From Trichoplax sp. H2 (Eukaryota > Placozoa > Uniplacotomia > Trichoplacea), in contig NOWV01000013.1 in NCBI GenBank assembly GCA_003344405.1, forward strand, positions 946,799 to 1,010,798: a stretch of 64,000 nt of DNA, written 5' to 3'. Under the pieces are notes generated by a model, which did not search any database, was not told the DNA's origin, and was given only the letters and a program-made list of their open reading frames with translations. Shown here in pieces: positions 1 through 13,864 of this stretch; position 1 is the stretch's first letter; each line of letters starts with the position of its first letter. The translations under genes were made by a program, and so were the position numbers.

Positions 1-302
1 ACACAAACAATATGATTGTTAAAGTTAGAAATAGCATAACGATATAGAAGTATCGTTGATATGAAATTATCTTGCAATCAAGGTTCGAATAACATACGTT
101 ATCCTGTGGCTAAAATTAAGTATCGCGTTTCGGAGAAACTGTGAAAGATAGTCCTTAGCTTTTTCAAAACCACTAAAAATTCCTTCTACGATTAAAATTT
201 GATGAAAGAATTTATTATAAATGAAGACACACGTATGCCAAATGGCGCTGCAGGTAAGATTTATAACTGCATACTGAATACAAAATATTATTTGTAGTTG
301 TT

Positions 303-443
303 CATTAACAGAATAACGAGATAGTAAAGTACTGTCGTTTTCATTTATTAAATGAGGGTTATATAGAATGTTATATATAGTAGTCATTAACAGGATAACA
401 AAATGGTACAATATTGTAGTTTTCATTTATTAAATAAGGGTTA
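303..443. repeat. 82-bp direct repeat, two units
   Basis: A segment starting cattaacag at 303 recurs at 385 with moderate divergence, and both units end in tttcatttattaaat followed by a gggtt box. The 119-codon minus-strand ORF across 67-426 runs through both units, which partly explains why it stays open. Confidence 0.6.
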
Positions 444-3249
444 AAAATAAACGAGGAACCACCGAAAATTTTTCAAGATGAATTTAATGCTAGATTTGTA
501 ATCTACTTGCGTTGCAAGATACGCGCGCGGATACAGGTATACGAGTACTTACGCTGCTTAAGAGCAGTTAGCAAAAATTTATAAAGTACTTACAACATGG
601 AGAAGTCACAATTTTGACGTCTTTAGCAGGAGTAGTTACTCGTAGTATGATTTTATGAGAACTAACTACTTTACTACCAACGCAGGTGGATGATGATGCC
701 GTCAGTACACGTGGCTATTTCTCGACAATATGAAGCCTGCACTGTACTCATTTGGGACTTATTAAACTATTCTGAAATGATACAGATGAGAGAGCGTACA
801 GAAGTAGGTGTGAAATTTAAAAATGCCCTGGGTCGAACGTTTTCGCACATTGAAAGTACTTCTTTACAGCCATATCTTTCTACATATGTGATCATTAAGT
901 GTTTTAAATTGATTTACGATGTAAATAATGGTAACATGGTATTATTATGCTGTAATGACAGCCTGTAAAAGCTTTCATTTCTAATAATGAACAATTTCTG
1001 ACTAATTGGTTATTAATTACTGAACAACGCAAAAGTTGGCAATTAAAATCATGATGGAGAATTTAGTCTGGTTAATTTCTTTTACTAAATGTTGATCATG
1101 TCAATTTCACATCGATCTTTAACGTCGGTCTAGGACTGGGCTACAGTAAGTGGACTCTTTTTATGTACCGTACGTCTGTCAGTTTTTCTTTTACTACTCA
1201 GTTAGGGTAAAATATAATATAATATAAAACTACCTATGGTGATTTAACCTAATCAGAGATAATATTTCAAACAGTAAAGCAGTCTGCTCTTTCATATCTA
1301 CATTGAGCTTCTTCCCAGCAATTTTTAGCTTAATTGTACTAATGCTAGAGCATGCATTAGTGCATAAAATTGAACTGTTATTTCCTTCATCCCGTGTGAT
1401 GGTCTTTCTGTGCTACTGAAGGAAAAAAGGTCAAGCACGTTGTGATTGCGAATTGCAAACTATGACTAAATAGCAGTAGTGTTAATAAAGTGCAGTTACT
1501 GTAGCACCAAAAAAAGAATTGGGGATCATTTCAAAGTCATGTACGGTTATCTTTATCACCGAAAAAAGCATAATTCGTATACTAAATTTTGGGGGGATAA
1601 TTCAGCCTAGTTATAAGAACTTTCTCAACACTCTCCAAACACCCTTTACACTAATTTAATATTTGTGTAGCTAGTACTACAACACGATGGATTGTGTAAT
1701 TGATTGAATATCAATTTGGAAAGGCAACGGCAAATGTCGTAGGACTCGTAGCGCTCTACTGTGCACAGACACCATCAACAGTAACACCGTACTTACCTAT
1801 TGGAGACGACTTTGCCTTTTTAGGTGGAAATTCCTATTTGATAAACAGAAGACACAAGCAACAGTATTGTCAAAGAAATCAAACTCCCATAGTTTACTAA
1901 GAACAACATTACTTATTAAGAAAGAGTATTTGAAGTAGCTTTATGAGACCGTACATTACTTATTGATTTCGATTAGCAATGATACTAAGTATAACATTTT
2001 AAATCATAAACGTGAAGTTTATGACATGTATGTTCAAGTATTGTGTATGAGTAACAACTAAGAGAGTTTATTAAGATTTGAAGAATGCTTAACGCGATTA
2101 ATATGAGCAGTGTAGTTATAATAACGATGAGAATATTCGACTTACCATTGGAGAATAATTGTCTTCCAAGCTAGACAAGAAAATGAAGACAAGAATATAA
2201 AGTGTGAAATGACAATCAAGGGTTCAAAAATGAATATTTATAGAAAACGTGTTATTAATAAGTTAAGGAGATTGAACAGGGGAATACAGATTCTATTGTA
2301 GGTTTGATGGTGTAAATGTAATAAGCTATCGTTCTACTGTAATATTGGATCAATCTATGCTCGTTTTTTATGCTAGCAGGTGGTAAAAAACACACAAGTA
2401 AACACGAGATCAAAATAGTTTACTAGTATTTCTTTGCATTGAACATCGACTTAAAGGCATGATACAAATTTTTAACCACGTTGCCATCAAATTAACAATA
2501 CTACAAAGCAAAACTGCGTTAAAGGATATGACAAAATCGTCCGTATGCGGAAAGAATCATTTTGAAACATAGAATAATCACGGACAAGTATTTGAAATGA
2601 TTTTTTTCAACTTCTTGCAATAAGACAACCCAACCCAGTGACGATCAAATCGATCTTTTTTTTACTCTTCATTAATCGTATCCAAAAAATGTCGAATGAA
2701 TTCATCATGTAGTTCATTCGTTGCGATATAATTCTTATAGCTACAGCCATCCATTATTGAATGCCTTACGTTCTTCCTTGACCATCTTGTACTCATCAAG
2801 CGAAAATTACCTTTATAGCTGATCAAGAATTGCAATCGATTGAATCATGATAACCGCGTTGTTACCCATTTTCTCCAGTGAAAAATTGCGGTTAAGTTAA
2901 TTCAAGAAGTCAGTGGGGAATCTTTGAGGGTATTGTGCATACATTAGGTTATAAACTGTACAATATCAAGGTGCTAATGCAGTCCATAATGACATCTAAT
3001 TATACAAGTTAAAAGTTTTGTTTACACTTTTTGATTAATTAATTCATTATTGCCATGGACGTACCATCGATAAAATTGATCATTTTCCATCAGTCCGTAT
3101 AAACTTTTTATGACGGAATCACGATTTGGTCATAGGATTACTAGTTGTCTTTTAAGTACATTTTCACTGTTGTGTTACCTACACAGCTTGTGTGCTAGTC
3201 CATATTGGCTAGTCATGATGCGATAGTTTTGACAAGTATTCAATGAGAT

Positions 3250-5200
3250 GCAATGACTGATTTTCAAATCTACTCATTCTGATATTAGACGACTGCAATC
3301 TCCGCCAATCATTTTGTAGCCTTGTCATATTAGATCTATTGAAACTCTCATCAATGGCGATGATGCTTCCTTGTAGGTTTTACGACTGCCTTGCTACAAA
3401 GGCTGATCACTGCTAGCAGTATAAATTCAACAATATTGTGTGACTTTCAAATGGATTAACATTGATTCTATTACAGTAAAAGTCCATCTAGTCGTAACAA
3501 TAACATACTAGTCGTATAATGTTGGTGCACTCTCTCCTAGTCATCTTCAATTAGGCATCTTTAAAATACTCATTCCCTATTCCCCAAAATTACGATCTTT
3601 CCTCATGTCATGCATGGATTGATACAAACACACTATATTGACTATAGCGTCATCAATTTAATATGCTAACTACTGTAGTTTACGACCAGCATTGGAAATG
3701 GCATGATTACTGACTTTCCATTTACTCATTCTAGTGGAAATGCATCTATCAACGATCTATTTGTGCATTAGAATCTCGACTTTCTGACGACAAATTCGTT
3801 CCATCCTAGCTTGACGCATACTAGTATGATGGCTTACAGCATACTACTTTGGTCTTAACAGAGATTCTAACTAATGTAATATACTGCATGCATTGAAAAT
3901 GGAATATTATCGCTGACTTTATATTCACCAATTCTAGTGCAAATTCATCTGGTGATGAGTTAACTATTAGGGCATTCTATTCTCGACTTCATTAGTTTAT
4001 TATAACAATTGCTTATGCTAACTATATCATGGATTTGTACGTACTATGCCATCCACTATAGTCTACTGCATTTATACGAAATAGGATAATTACCATATTA
4101 CTAACTTTCCATGTACGCATTCTAGTGCAAACTCAATCCGTCCATGATTATATTATTGTATTTGAAATCTCGATTTCATTGCGACAATTCTATATATTAT
4201 AGATTTACGCGTAGCAGTCAGTTTCTTGAGTAATAGCATCCTATGTTTTGTACTCAAGCTTACTTTGCAGAAATACCACCAACAGTGGTAGATGTATAAT
4301 TACTGTACTACTGACTTTCCATGTACGCATTCTAGTGCAAACTCAATCTATCCATGATTATATTAGAGTATTAGAATTCACGATTTCATTACGACAATTC
4401 CATATGTTATAGATTTACGTAGCAGTATCTTGACTAATAGCATCCTATGTTTCATAGTCAAGCTTTGCAGAAATACCACCAACAGTGGTAGATATATAAT
4501 TACTGTACTACTGACTTTCCACGTACGCATTCTAGTGCAAACCCAATCTATCCATGATTACATTAAGAGTATTAGAAATCTCGATTTCATTGCGACAATT
4601 CCAAATATTATAAATTTACGCGTAGTAGGCAGTATCTTGAGTAATAGCGTCCTATGTTTTATAGTCAAGCTTACTTTGCAGAAATACCACCAACAGTAGT
4701 AGATGTATAATTAGTGTACTACTGACTTTCCATGTACGCATTGTAGTGCAAACCCAATCTAGCCATGATTATATTAGAGTATTAGAATTCTCGATTTCAT
4801 TGCGACAATTCCATATATTATAAATTTACGCGTAGCAGTCAGTATCTTGAGTAATAACATCCTATGTTTCATAGTCAAGCTTACTTTGCAGAAATACCAC
4901 CAACAGTAGTAAAATACATGTATTGGAAATAGGATATCATGGATGATTTTCCAATTTATCCATTCTAGTGCAAATCCATCCATAAAATGATCTGTCAGTA
5001 AGTTGGAATCTCGATTTGATACTGACTATCCTACGTTGAGCAATCTGTCTTACTTCACGAAAATGCAAACTACTGTAGTATACTTGTAAACCTGTTATTT
5101 ACTGCTTGTTTTCGAAATCGGATATTATTGCTGATTTCCATTTCACTTCTTCCAGAGTAGAGCAAATACTTCTATTACTGCGTAGTAGTGCATTAGAATC
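3250..5200. repeat. degenerate tandem array, ~190-215 bp units
   Basis: About ten units share a core resembling ctgactttccatgtacgcat followed by tctagtgcaaa and a later ctcgatttcattgcgacaat. Core starts are visible near 3711, 3912, 4101, 4311, 4511, 4722, 4942 and 5131, with weaker traces at 3255 and 3443. Units between 4081 and 4920 are the best preserved (spacing 210, 200 and 211 bp) and also share a block reading gcagaaataccaccaacagt. The outer units are older and more diverged. No conserved reading frame runs through the units, so this looks like non-coding minisatellite or satellite DNA. Confidence 0.85.
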
Positions 5201-5848
5201 GCCACTTGAATTAAAGCCATTTGCAATTGAGGCAGATTAGAAATTCTATCAGACTTACAAGACCATTGAAATTATCGCCATGTTGATCCTTCTAGCTGAC
5301 GTACTCTACATTGCACTTGACTCTTTGAATAAGCCAACAGTTGGCTGCACAACACGGTCACTTTAATGTCAATCCACGAATCAAGATGGCCGTCTAACAT
5401 CATTTAAGTTGGAATAAAGCCTTTGCTCATACAAGCAATGACAATAGTGCAATAAAACGTTTAAAGTTGAGGGAAAATAAGTTGGCAACAAGCCTGCTAT
5501 CGTGTTCAGGAGTATACTTGTACTCTAAGCTGTTGCTAGCTATCAATCGTTAAATCAATAGTTTTACTCTGGTGTAGGAGAGACCTTATGGATCACTACA
5601 TTCCTCTCAGTGTTGCATCGTAGAGTTCAAGAATTGAATTTTGCAAGGATATTCCCGCTCAAAAGCGATATTCAATCATGTAGTTGGCTTTCTGATTCCG
5701 CTACTAATGCATCATCTCCGGATGCGTTCTTATTGACTTACTACTCGTAGTAAACAGTTGGATGTCCAATCTACAGTACATCTCTTGCCATAGATCGGTC
5801 GGATATTACCGTTGATCTCAGATCAGTTTCAATTAGGAATCGTGTGTT

Positions 5849-6643
5849 TCAATTCATCGTTGCTATTGTCAAATTTTCACTAATGTAGAGTAGACAAAAG
5901 TGTTGTTTTACTAACGCACACCTTCGAGTAAGTAAATAAGATACTTCTAGCAAACCCCATGACGTGTCAAGGCGCAAGAATAGAAAGTAACTTGTTAGCA
6001 ACTGGACTAGGACTACTGTAGTATCGGTGTTTGCAAGGAGTAGAAGACACTGTGCAAGGGTAAAGTAAACGGAGTAAGAACTAGCCTTCTCCATGCATCT
6101 CCTGGACCCATTTTCATCAACGTCTAGAGCCAATCACTTTTTAAAACATCAACTCTTCACGTTTACCCAGACAGCAGCACCACTACTATATACTGTGATG
6201 CATATAGCATCGATCAGTCTAGACAAGATGAACGATGTCTTCCTTAAAAGATTGGAACTAATCCGATAACGATATTGAACGAGGAAATTGTCCTACAATT
6301 GACCTACCCAAGCACTTTCATCTTCTTCACCTACCCAGCGGATGCTATATACAATATGGACTAACGACTGCTATTCTTTTCTTTTTTTTTTACTACATTG
6401 TACTATCTCTTGTCATACAAGTTATGAATTCTTTTTTTGGACCAAAGGACTGTTCAATAATCATTTCCTCATCTGAAGCTAGAATAACAACATGCTACTG
6501 TAGTCGTACCTTGATCGTCGGCGCTTGCAAGACGAAGTGTTCTTAATGTTCCTTGTTTGCTGTCGATTTTCGTTTAAGGTAGCTAGGGTTTTTTGTGGAT
6601 GTTGAGATGTACCTTTACTTTGTGGCTTATTCAAATAATCCAT
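5849..6643 (-). CDS. candidate three-exon gene, unidentified
   Basis: A hand-built model joins 6643-6510, 6344-6308 and 6049-5849 on the minus strand, giving 123 residues in continuous phase. Exon 1 starts with ATG and encodes a Lys/Arg/Ser/Thr-rich stretch with a KRRRS cluster at residues 40-44. Exon 2 is short and acidic, with GEEDESAW at its end. Exon 3 is hydrophobic and Leu-rich and follows a strong pyrimidine-rich acceptor (TTTACCCTTGCACAG). Donors are AG|GTACGA and TGG|GTAGGT. The local base composition is less AT-rich than the neighbours. I do not recognise the protein, and no poly(A) signal was seen close to the stop. It may instead be chance alignment of splice-like signals. Confidence 0.25.
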
Positions 6644-6939
6644 AATAATGATAATGGTGTAGCAGATCCAACTAATATATAAAGGAGGAAAATGGTGTTG
6701 GAAAGGATCCCAACACAGGTTGACCAAGTTTCTCTAGAATAGGGATTCTGTAGCGCCTAGAGGCTTGTGCATCGCGCATGCTCGATGGTCACTTCAATAC
6801 AACTGGTCAATGAAGTATTACTATGACAACATTGTCGCATTGGGTTTGCCTTTTATCCATCAAGTTATGCCTTCAAGGTATAGCCAAAGGTTAATAGCTC
6901 GAATTTAACGGATTAATAGGAGCTCTATTGGTGTAGAAG

Positions 6940-8060
6940 AATGGATACGATAGCAGAGTAGCCATAATTTTGGATCGATTTGCTTGAGATCATACGGTAT
7001 TGCGTAGGAGTGGAGAGTAATGATAAAGAAAAGGATCGCTTTATTTGCCTGAAATTGCATGCTAAACTGGTAGTGCAGCGATTATCATTGGGTCTATTTA
7101 CTTGAGATAGTACAATAGGAATGCTCAACTGATGTAAAATAATTGATAATACTGCAGAAGAGTGATAGCCACTTGATCAATTTGCTTCAAATCATGCAAT
7201 ACGATTCAAGAGCAAAGATAGAGATTAAAATGAGCTCCATTGATGTACTGTACAGTACTGCACAGTAGGCTAGTCGATTATGCAAAGTAGCAATGGAGAC
7301 TAATTGATGATGTAGAGTAGCAATAATCACTAGGTCATTTTGCTTGAAATCGCACTATACTTTCTAAGATTTTAAAAGATAAAGATTAAAATGAGTTCCA
7401 TTGATTTAGACCGTGCATGAGCCTTACTACCTCTATGATGTGAAACGAATTGACTATACAGAGCTGCAATAACTACTAGGTCAATTTACTTGTAATCACA
7501 CGATATTATCAAAGAGTATAAAAGATAGAGCAGTAAATAAACTCTATTTATGTGAATCATATTACTTCGATGATGTAGATTCGTTGATTAAGATTGCAGA
7601 GTAACAATAACTACTTGGTGAATTTGTATGCAATCATACGATATTATACGAGAGTAAAGACAGAGATGAGTTCCATTTTATGTTGACTATACTGTACATC
7701 AATCTTATTACCTCTCTAATGCGGATTAATCGATTGTCCAGAGTAGCAATAACTACTAGGTTAGTTTACTTAAAATTATATGATATTATGCAAGAGTAGT
7801 GACAGAGATGAGTTCCATTCTATATAGACCATACATGGATCTTATTACCTATCCGATGTAAACTAATTGATTATCTAGAGTAGCATTAACTACTGGGTCA
7901 ATTTCCTTGAAATCATGCGATATTATCCAAGATAAAGATAGAAATTAATTTGAGCTCCATTTATCAGACGTAGATTAGTTAATCGACATTTTAGAGTTGC
8001 GATAACTACTTTCTCAATTTGTTTTGAAATCACACAATATCGTCCTAGAGTGTAAGATGT
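6940..8060. repeat. tandem array, ~140 bp units
   Basis: Around eight diverged units carry the core gagtagcaataactactagg followed by tcaatttgcttgaaatca, a gatattatc..agagtaaagatag block and agttccatt. Cores start near 7157, 7314, 7461, 7599, 7740, 7878 and 7992, giving spacings of about 115-157 bp. The earliest recognisable unit is near 6950. There is no shared open frame. Confidence 0.85.
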
Positions 8061-11000
8061 AGAAGGGTATCGATGATACCATAGCACGAAATCAATTTCT
8101 TAATTAAGCTTCGGAAACCCGGACCAATCTCCAACTACTGCATTCACCTTTTCAACCCGAGAATTTTCCAACTCTGTTCAAAATATTGAATACGGCTTTT
8201 TTGTAAGATTTTAGAATTCTATTTATACTTCAGATGATTTCGTAATCAAATATTTAGCTATAATACAGCCCTTTAGGTACGATATGTTTGGAGTTGAACA
8301 AAATGGTAACGTAAACATCGTGAAAAGGTTGAAATTTATGTAAATCCTACAACTCGCTAATGATATTGAACAATACGAAGACGTCATTATTCAGAGCTTT
8401 AAATAATAGTAATATAAATGATATAACAGTAATATTGCGATCCAAGTATTTGAAAGTACTGTCTTAGGTGCAGTATCGTAATTTCAATATTGGAGGTACA
8501 TTCAAAACATCCTACTAAGCATAGTAAAACTTAAATTAGAGTCGATAATATTTCCTGGGATACGAAAAGAAAGTGATTAATAATTTATAAATAATATTCT
8601 AAGAAAAGTAAAATTGAAATCGTTCTGCTAATATTATAGTAAAAAATTTCAACTATCGTTCTGTCAATAAAATTAAAATTTGAAACTGTCCAACCGACAA
8701 TATTGCAAAACCTCAACAATTCTAGTTTGATAATAAATACGTTATAGTATTTCGATACGAAATAAAGGAGTAAGCATTAATTACGTTAGTTAGAGAACCT
8801 CTCTGAGCCTCGATTGCTAACACCAGATGCCAAGATCAGATATCGGATCTTGATATATAATCCATTTTTTTGAAATTCATTAATTTGAATCATGGGACGA
8901 TGTCAAAATATAAATGATCTATTGAAGGTTATTCACTATTTTGGTCCAATATTTTGCTATAATTTATTATCGGATCAGTATTTTAGTAGTTAAATATAAT
9001 GCATAATACATGTCACAACTTTGAAGGAAAGGTGGATCGGTAACTTGAAAATATAACACATAAAAAGTAACAAACAGATGGTCTCATTTGAATCTACGGT
9101 ATGGCAGCTATAACTATCACTATAGTATGAAAGTTGCAGTAGTGAAATTGAAATAGATCTTAGAACTTAAAAATTGATTAAATGATATATGAGCCGTTTG
9201 TCACTTGACTGCAACTTGTAAAGAGACATTAGCATTATTACATTCAAGTATATATAATATACAAAGTATGGATTAACATCGATATTCTGTAAGGAATTTA
9301 TCTAATTTGAAATTATAATTGCGATTCATCAATTTTACAATATTTTTGGAACGCATTGAAACTTTCATCTGTGCAATGAACAACTAATTATGAACTCCAT
9401 TTGAACTAACAGTCGTTACATTACAAGCCTTTACAGAACTAAGAGTCATATCCTATTGCAAGTACCATTCACAGCGCAAACGAATGCCTTTAAAACTTTT
9501 ATGGTACCAATATGTTGCAATAATATCATATATAGAAGTAATATTTTACTAAGTGAGCAAGCAAGTTTATCATAGGCTCTATAATGTAAGGCTACAACGA
9601 GACGCGTGTGTCCAGGTCTCTTTAGTAGTCCATGCCACTATATATCTTACTACCTGGTGCAAATATAGAACTACAACATTGTTTTTTATTTACAAGTGCG
9701 ACACCGTTGCTAAAGCTGTTGTTAATATTCATGGGATTCAGTCACTTATCTTTATTTTATCCAATTAGTTGTATTAGTTACATAATTGATAATTAATCAT
9801 CCATAGTAAGCTAACTAGCGCTCAGCTACCAGCTAGTATACCAGCATTTGTAGTGATGATTACATAACTACCAATCTTTCCGCTTCGCTTATTAAAAGCA
9901 ATCAGTGGAGATGGATAATAAGACGGTGCATGTTTTATAGTGTTAGTAAAAGGTATCTACCAGATATAGTTGTCCAGGGCAGTAATGAGAGTGATTCAAG
10001 GGCAAATTTTGTCCAATACTGAATCTCCTGCTACAATTATAGCATCTGTAGAAGTTACTATTATTAAATTACAACCCGTAATCTATTTCAATCATGGAGG
10101 GAGCTCAGGATGCTTTTTTATCCATAAATTATTGATCATAACTCAGTCTAGGAAGGCAGCAACCTCATTCAGTTATATAATCCAAATTGAAAGGAGTCAA
10201 AGGTCGATATTAGCGATGGCATAGTTACAAGTCATTAGCTGGAATAGCAATCCAAGTAGAAAGATTAATAAATGTACTTTAGATCTCATAGATTATGAAA
10301 ATAATTAATAATGTTATCTATTGACACAAAGACTTAGAAATAGAGTTCAATTTATCACGTGTAAGCAAGACAAGGCAAAGATTGGTGAAATTTAATCACA
10401 GGTGCAAGGTCAACAATGGGCCTGTCATGATGTCAAGTTGTTTATTATTCATCATCGAAATGAAAAGTACAGAGAAACAAATGAACCCACGGACGTGCCT
10501 ATTTGGTGCACATTTTGTCATCTATATAAATAAAAGCGATAATAACAATACTTCCTTGTTCCATAATTGTATGGTGGAACTATGAAAGTGTAGTAGAAAC
10601 GAGGTGGCGAATTACATTTGTGAAATATTGCAATTTACCCTTAACGCTTATTCCATCTTGGTGTCGAAAAGTATCGATAATAAGTTTAATTCGCCACGAA
10701 CAAATCTTGGGAAACTTCTCCATATCTAAGACAGTAAGTGATCTATATCATTACTCGATTGAAAAACTCTTTCATGTGTATGTGTTACAAACTAAATTTG
10801 TTCATCATTTTAAAATTTTTGATATCCGCCTAATATTGATTGAGTCTTAACTGAACCCACAAAATTGTTTTTGCATGGCAAATAATATCAGGTCTTAAAT
10901 TTATAAATGATTTTCTTGCCGGCCATTTTAATTCTATACCTAGCAACTTACGTCGTCAAAGAGTTAATTGTATCGCTATTAACTATTTCACTAATTTAAC

Positions 11001-11479
11001 CTGGGTACCCGTATGGGGTATTCGTCTAATTGTTGACCAATATCTAATGTTAATAGTTGAATATCTCATTTCGTCATTATACCCCATTATGATCCATCCA
11101 ATCTTGTGTTAAAGCAACCCAAATATTTTTTGTTAGAAAACAATTTTGCTTATTCCCAAGGGTCATTTTATTTTCATCTATTTTGCATACTGACCCAGTG
11201 TAAATTGATGCAAGGATGATCTTTGCAATCATAACAAATGATCTTGATCTTAAAGCTAGTAAGTCTAAGGGAAACATATGTAGTAACAATGAGTCTGAAT
11301 CTTGTAGTGTAGCAATTTTAATGGTTCGGAAAGAGAATTCGCCTTTCGTTAAATTATTATATTAATCTTGGAAAAATGGCTATATAATATAATTTATAAC
11401 ATATACATATTAACATGAAGAGTGATATTAAATGTATCGTAATAGCTTAAATAGAGAGTAACAATTAATTTCAACTTTG

Positions 11480-13010
11480 TTACATAATAATCTTGATGAT
11501 TCGATATTGTTATTTTACTTTAATTAAGTTTACTACATAGAAATAGCCGAATTCCAATGATATTATTCAAAGGAACGCTATTAGCGTTAGTAAAGCCAAG
11601 AATGATCGTATTGCTGATGAGTAGCAACTAGTATTAATTTAACATTGATGATTTGATAGAAGTATCTTGTTTTTTTTATCTATTTTAATAAATTAACTGG
11701 CTAAAAGCGAATCCCTATACAGATGTCGGCCAAGGAAGCGCTATGAGAGTTTGTAAAGCTAACAAGGAAGATTGTATTGACTGGCAAGTACATCGATCAG
11801 ATTTAGCCCAGACGATTCATTGCAATTATCCTACCTTTATTAATTTCACTACATTAACTGGCTAAAAGCGAACTCCTATATACTGTAGGCATTAACATAA
11901 TAAGCATAATAAGCATTATTAGAGTAAATCAAGCCAAGAATGATTGTATAAAGTAGTAGCAACTAGATCCAAATTTTATTACAAGATAATATTTTCTACT
12001 TGACATAACTGTTCTTAATTAATTTTACTCCTATACATCAACTCGTTGAAAAGATACTTTACAGATATAAGCAAAGGAAATGTCGTTCGAATTACCATGG
12101 TCAAGAAAGAGCGGGTTGAGTAGCAATTAGATCTAGCTCTTGTTCCGTAATAATATTGCTTGATGACTTTTGATAATTATATTATTCTTATTCTAAACCG
12201 CATCATTTGGCTGAAAGTTGCTGTATAGATATGGGCAAAGGAGATTTTACTAGAGTTAGCAAAGTTAAGAATAATCATATTAAGTGGAAACTAGTTCTAT
12301 GATTAGTAATCTTAGTGATTAGTTATAACCAATTATCTCTTGCTTATTTTAAATTGTAATTAGCTAAAAGCTACTGAATCGAGCAAAGAAGACTTGTTTA
12401 GAGTAGCAATGTCAAGAATGATGATATTGAGTAATAAACAGAATCCATATTTAGTTATATGATAATCTTCATGATTATAATTCATAATCATTCTGGTATT
12501 ATTAGTTTTGGACTGCATTAACTGCTCAAAGCTATAGTATAAGTGTAAGCATAGGGGACTTTATTAGAGCTACTAAAGCCAAGAATGATCGTATAAAGTA
12601 GCAACCAAATCCAAATCTTATTCTACAATAATCTTCATGATTTACCTTATCATTTTACTCTTATTAATTTTGGATTACATTAATTGGCTCAGAATTACAG
12701 TACACATACGAGCAAAGGAGACCGTAATAGACTAGCAGCTAGAGCCATATCTTATTTCTATAATAATCTTAATAATTTGTCGTAATCACTTTAATCATGA
12801 TTCATTTTGAATCACACTAGCTGTCTAAAAGCTATGTTATAGATAGGAGCAAAAGAAGCGATATTAGTTATCCAAGTAGAGCCTAATCTTGTTCTAAATA
12901 ATCTTAATAATTTGAGATAATCATTTTCATGATGACTCATTTTGAATTACACGAACAGGCTAAAAGCTACATTATAGGTAGGAGCTAAAGAAACAATATT
13001 AGCTATTGTG
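11480..13010. repeat. tandem array, ~150-165 bp units
   Basis: About nine or ten diverged units share the core cattaactggctaaaagc, followed by gagcaaaggagac, agagttagcaaagccaagaa, tgatcgtat and taatcttgatgattt. Cores lie near 11691, 11853, 12208, 12357, 12513, 12676, 12817 and 12950. Single units differ by substitutions and small indels, so the array is old. Confidence 0.85.
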
Positions 13011-13864
13011 TATTATTAATCATAGACCGACACATTATATAACTTGCCTTCTCTACTTCGTTTGATCGTATTCATTTAAGAATTGTAATTAACCTTTAGT
13101 CTAAATAAATAGTGTACAAGCTGTACTATGTCATTTCAATAACAAGTTAGACAAGTGGACTCTAGGACCATTCTTATCTTAATCATCAAGGAACATGTGC
13201 ACAACTTTAGTTCAACAATCACGTTAAAAATAGAAGGAAATAATGCTCCATTAGGGCTACTTGAATCCTCTTCTGATTTAATCGTATAAAATTCCATGCA
13301 TTTTATACCTAAACTTGTCCACTATCGTCTCATTCTATTTGAAATTAAGGCCTATTTCTTAACATAACCAGCTTGACACTATACTATTACTTGAGAATAT
13401 TATTCAGTCGTAAGTATTTATTTGTACATATTTTCATTCGGGTCAATTCGTTGTTTGAAAAGTAAGAGTTATTTTTTTGATTTGGTAATTGAATATTGAT
13501 TGTCAGGGTTAATTTGATATAAAATGGACAATTCTAAACTGAGAAAATCTATCCTCCATGATCGACGATGATAGCCCTTTTCCTTATTGATCATTGCGCA
13601 AATGATACAAAGATAACCGCGATAGTCATGCTATAAAGACTTTTTTATTTGAATTGATGACATCTTATTAAGTTCAATAAAATTTCTATTCTACTTTATT
13701 CGTAGACTGACTGATTATAACCAGTATAAAGGATGGATGATAATAAGCAATATTAAGCTAAAGAATTTTTTAATAATCAAGGATAAGAAAAGAGTTCCCA
13801 AGATTGCATGTTATCTTCTTATTGTTATGATTTCCCTTCAGGCTAAATAAATTCATTTATTCTC

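Larger units (their letters stand above)
1..5848. other. gene-poor left flank
   Basis: No recognisable gene was found in this stretch. It holds an 82-bp direct repeat near 303-443, a long degenerate tandem array (about 3.25-5.2 kb, listed separately) and scattered ORFs under 120 codons that match no family I know. Some short ORFs are bracketed by good splice signals, for example a plus-strand pair around 463-535 and 686-733, and minus-strand micro-exons near 1797-1833 and 2148-2172. They are treated as leads in the findings, not as genes. Base composition is AT-rich throughout. Confidence 0.5.
6644..13864. other. intergenic, repeat-rich, no gene seen
   Basis: This 7.2-kb stretch contains two large tandem arrays (6.94-8.06 kb and 11.48-13.01 kb). 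Between them, roughly 8.1-11.4 kb, there are only short ORFs of under 85 codons with AT-driven composition and no family match. No RNA gene was recognised. Confidence 0.6.

Noticed and set aside
82-91. GGTTCGAATA resembling a tRNA B box
   Set aside because: The B box is incomplete, and no A box or cloverleaf can be formed around it.
67-426. 119-codon minus-strand ORF
   Set aside because: It runs through an 82-bp direct repeat in AT-rich DNA, has Ile/Asn/Tyr-rich composition expected from base content, and resembles no family I know.
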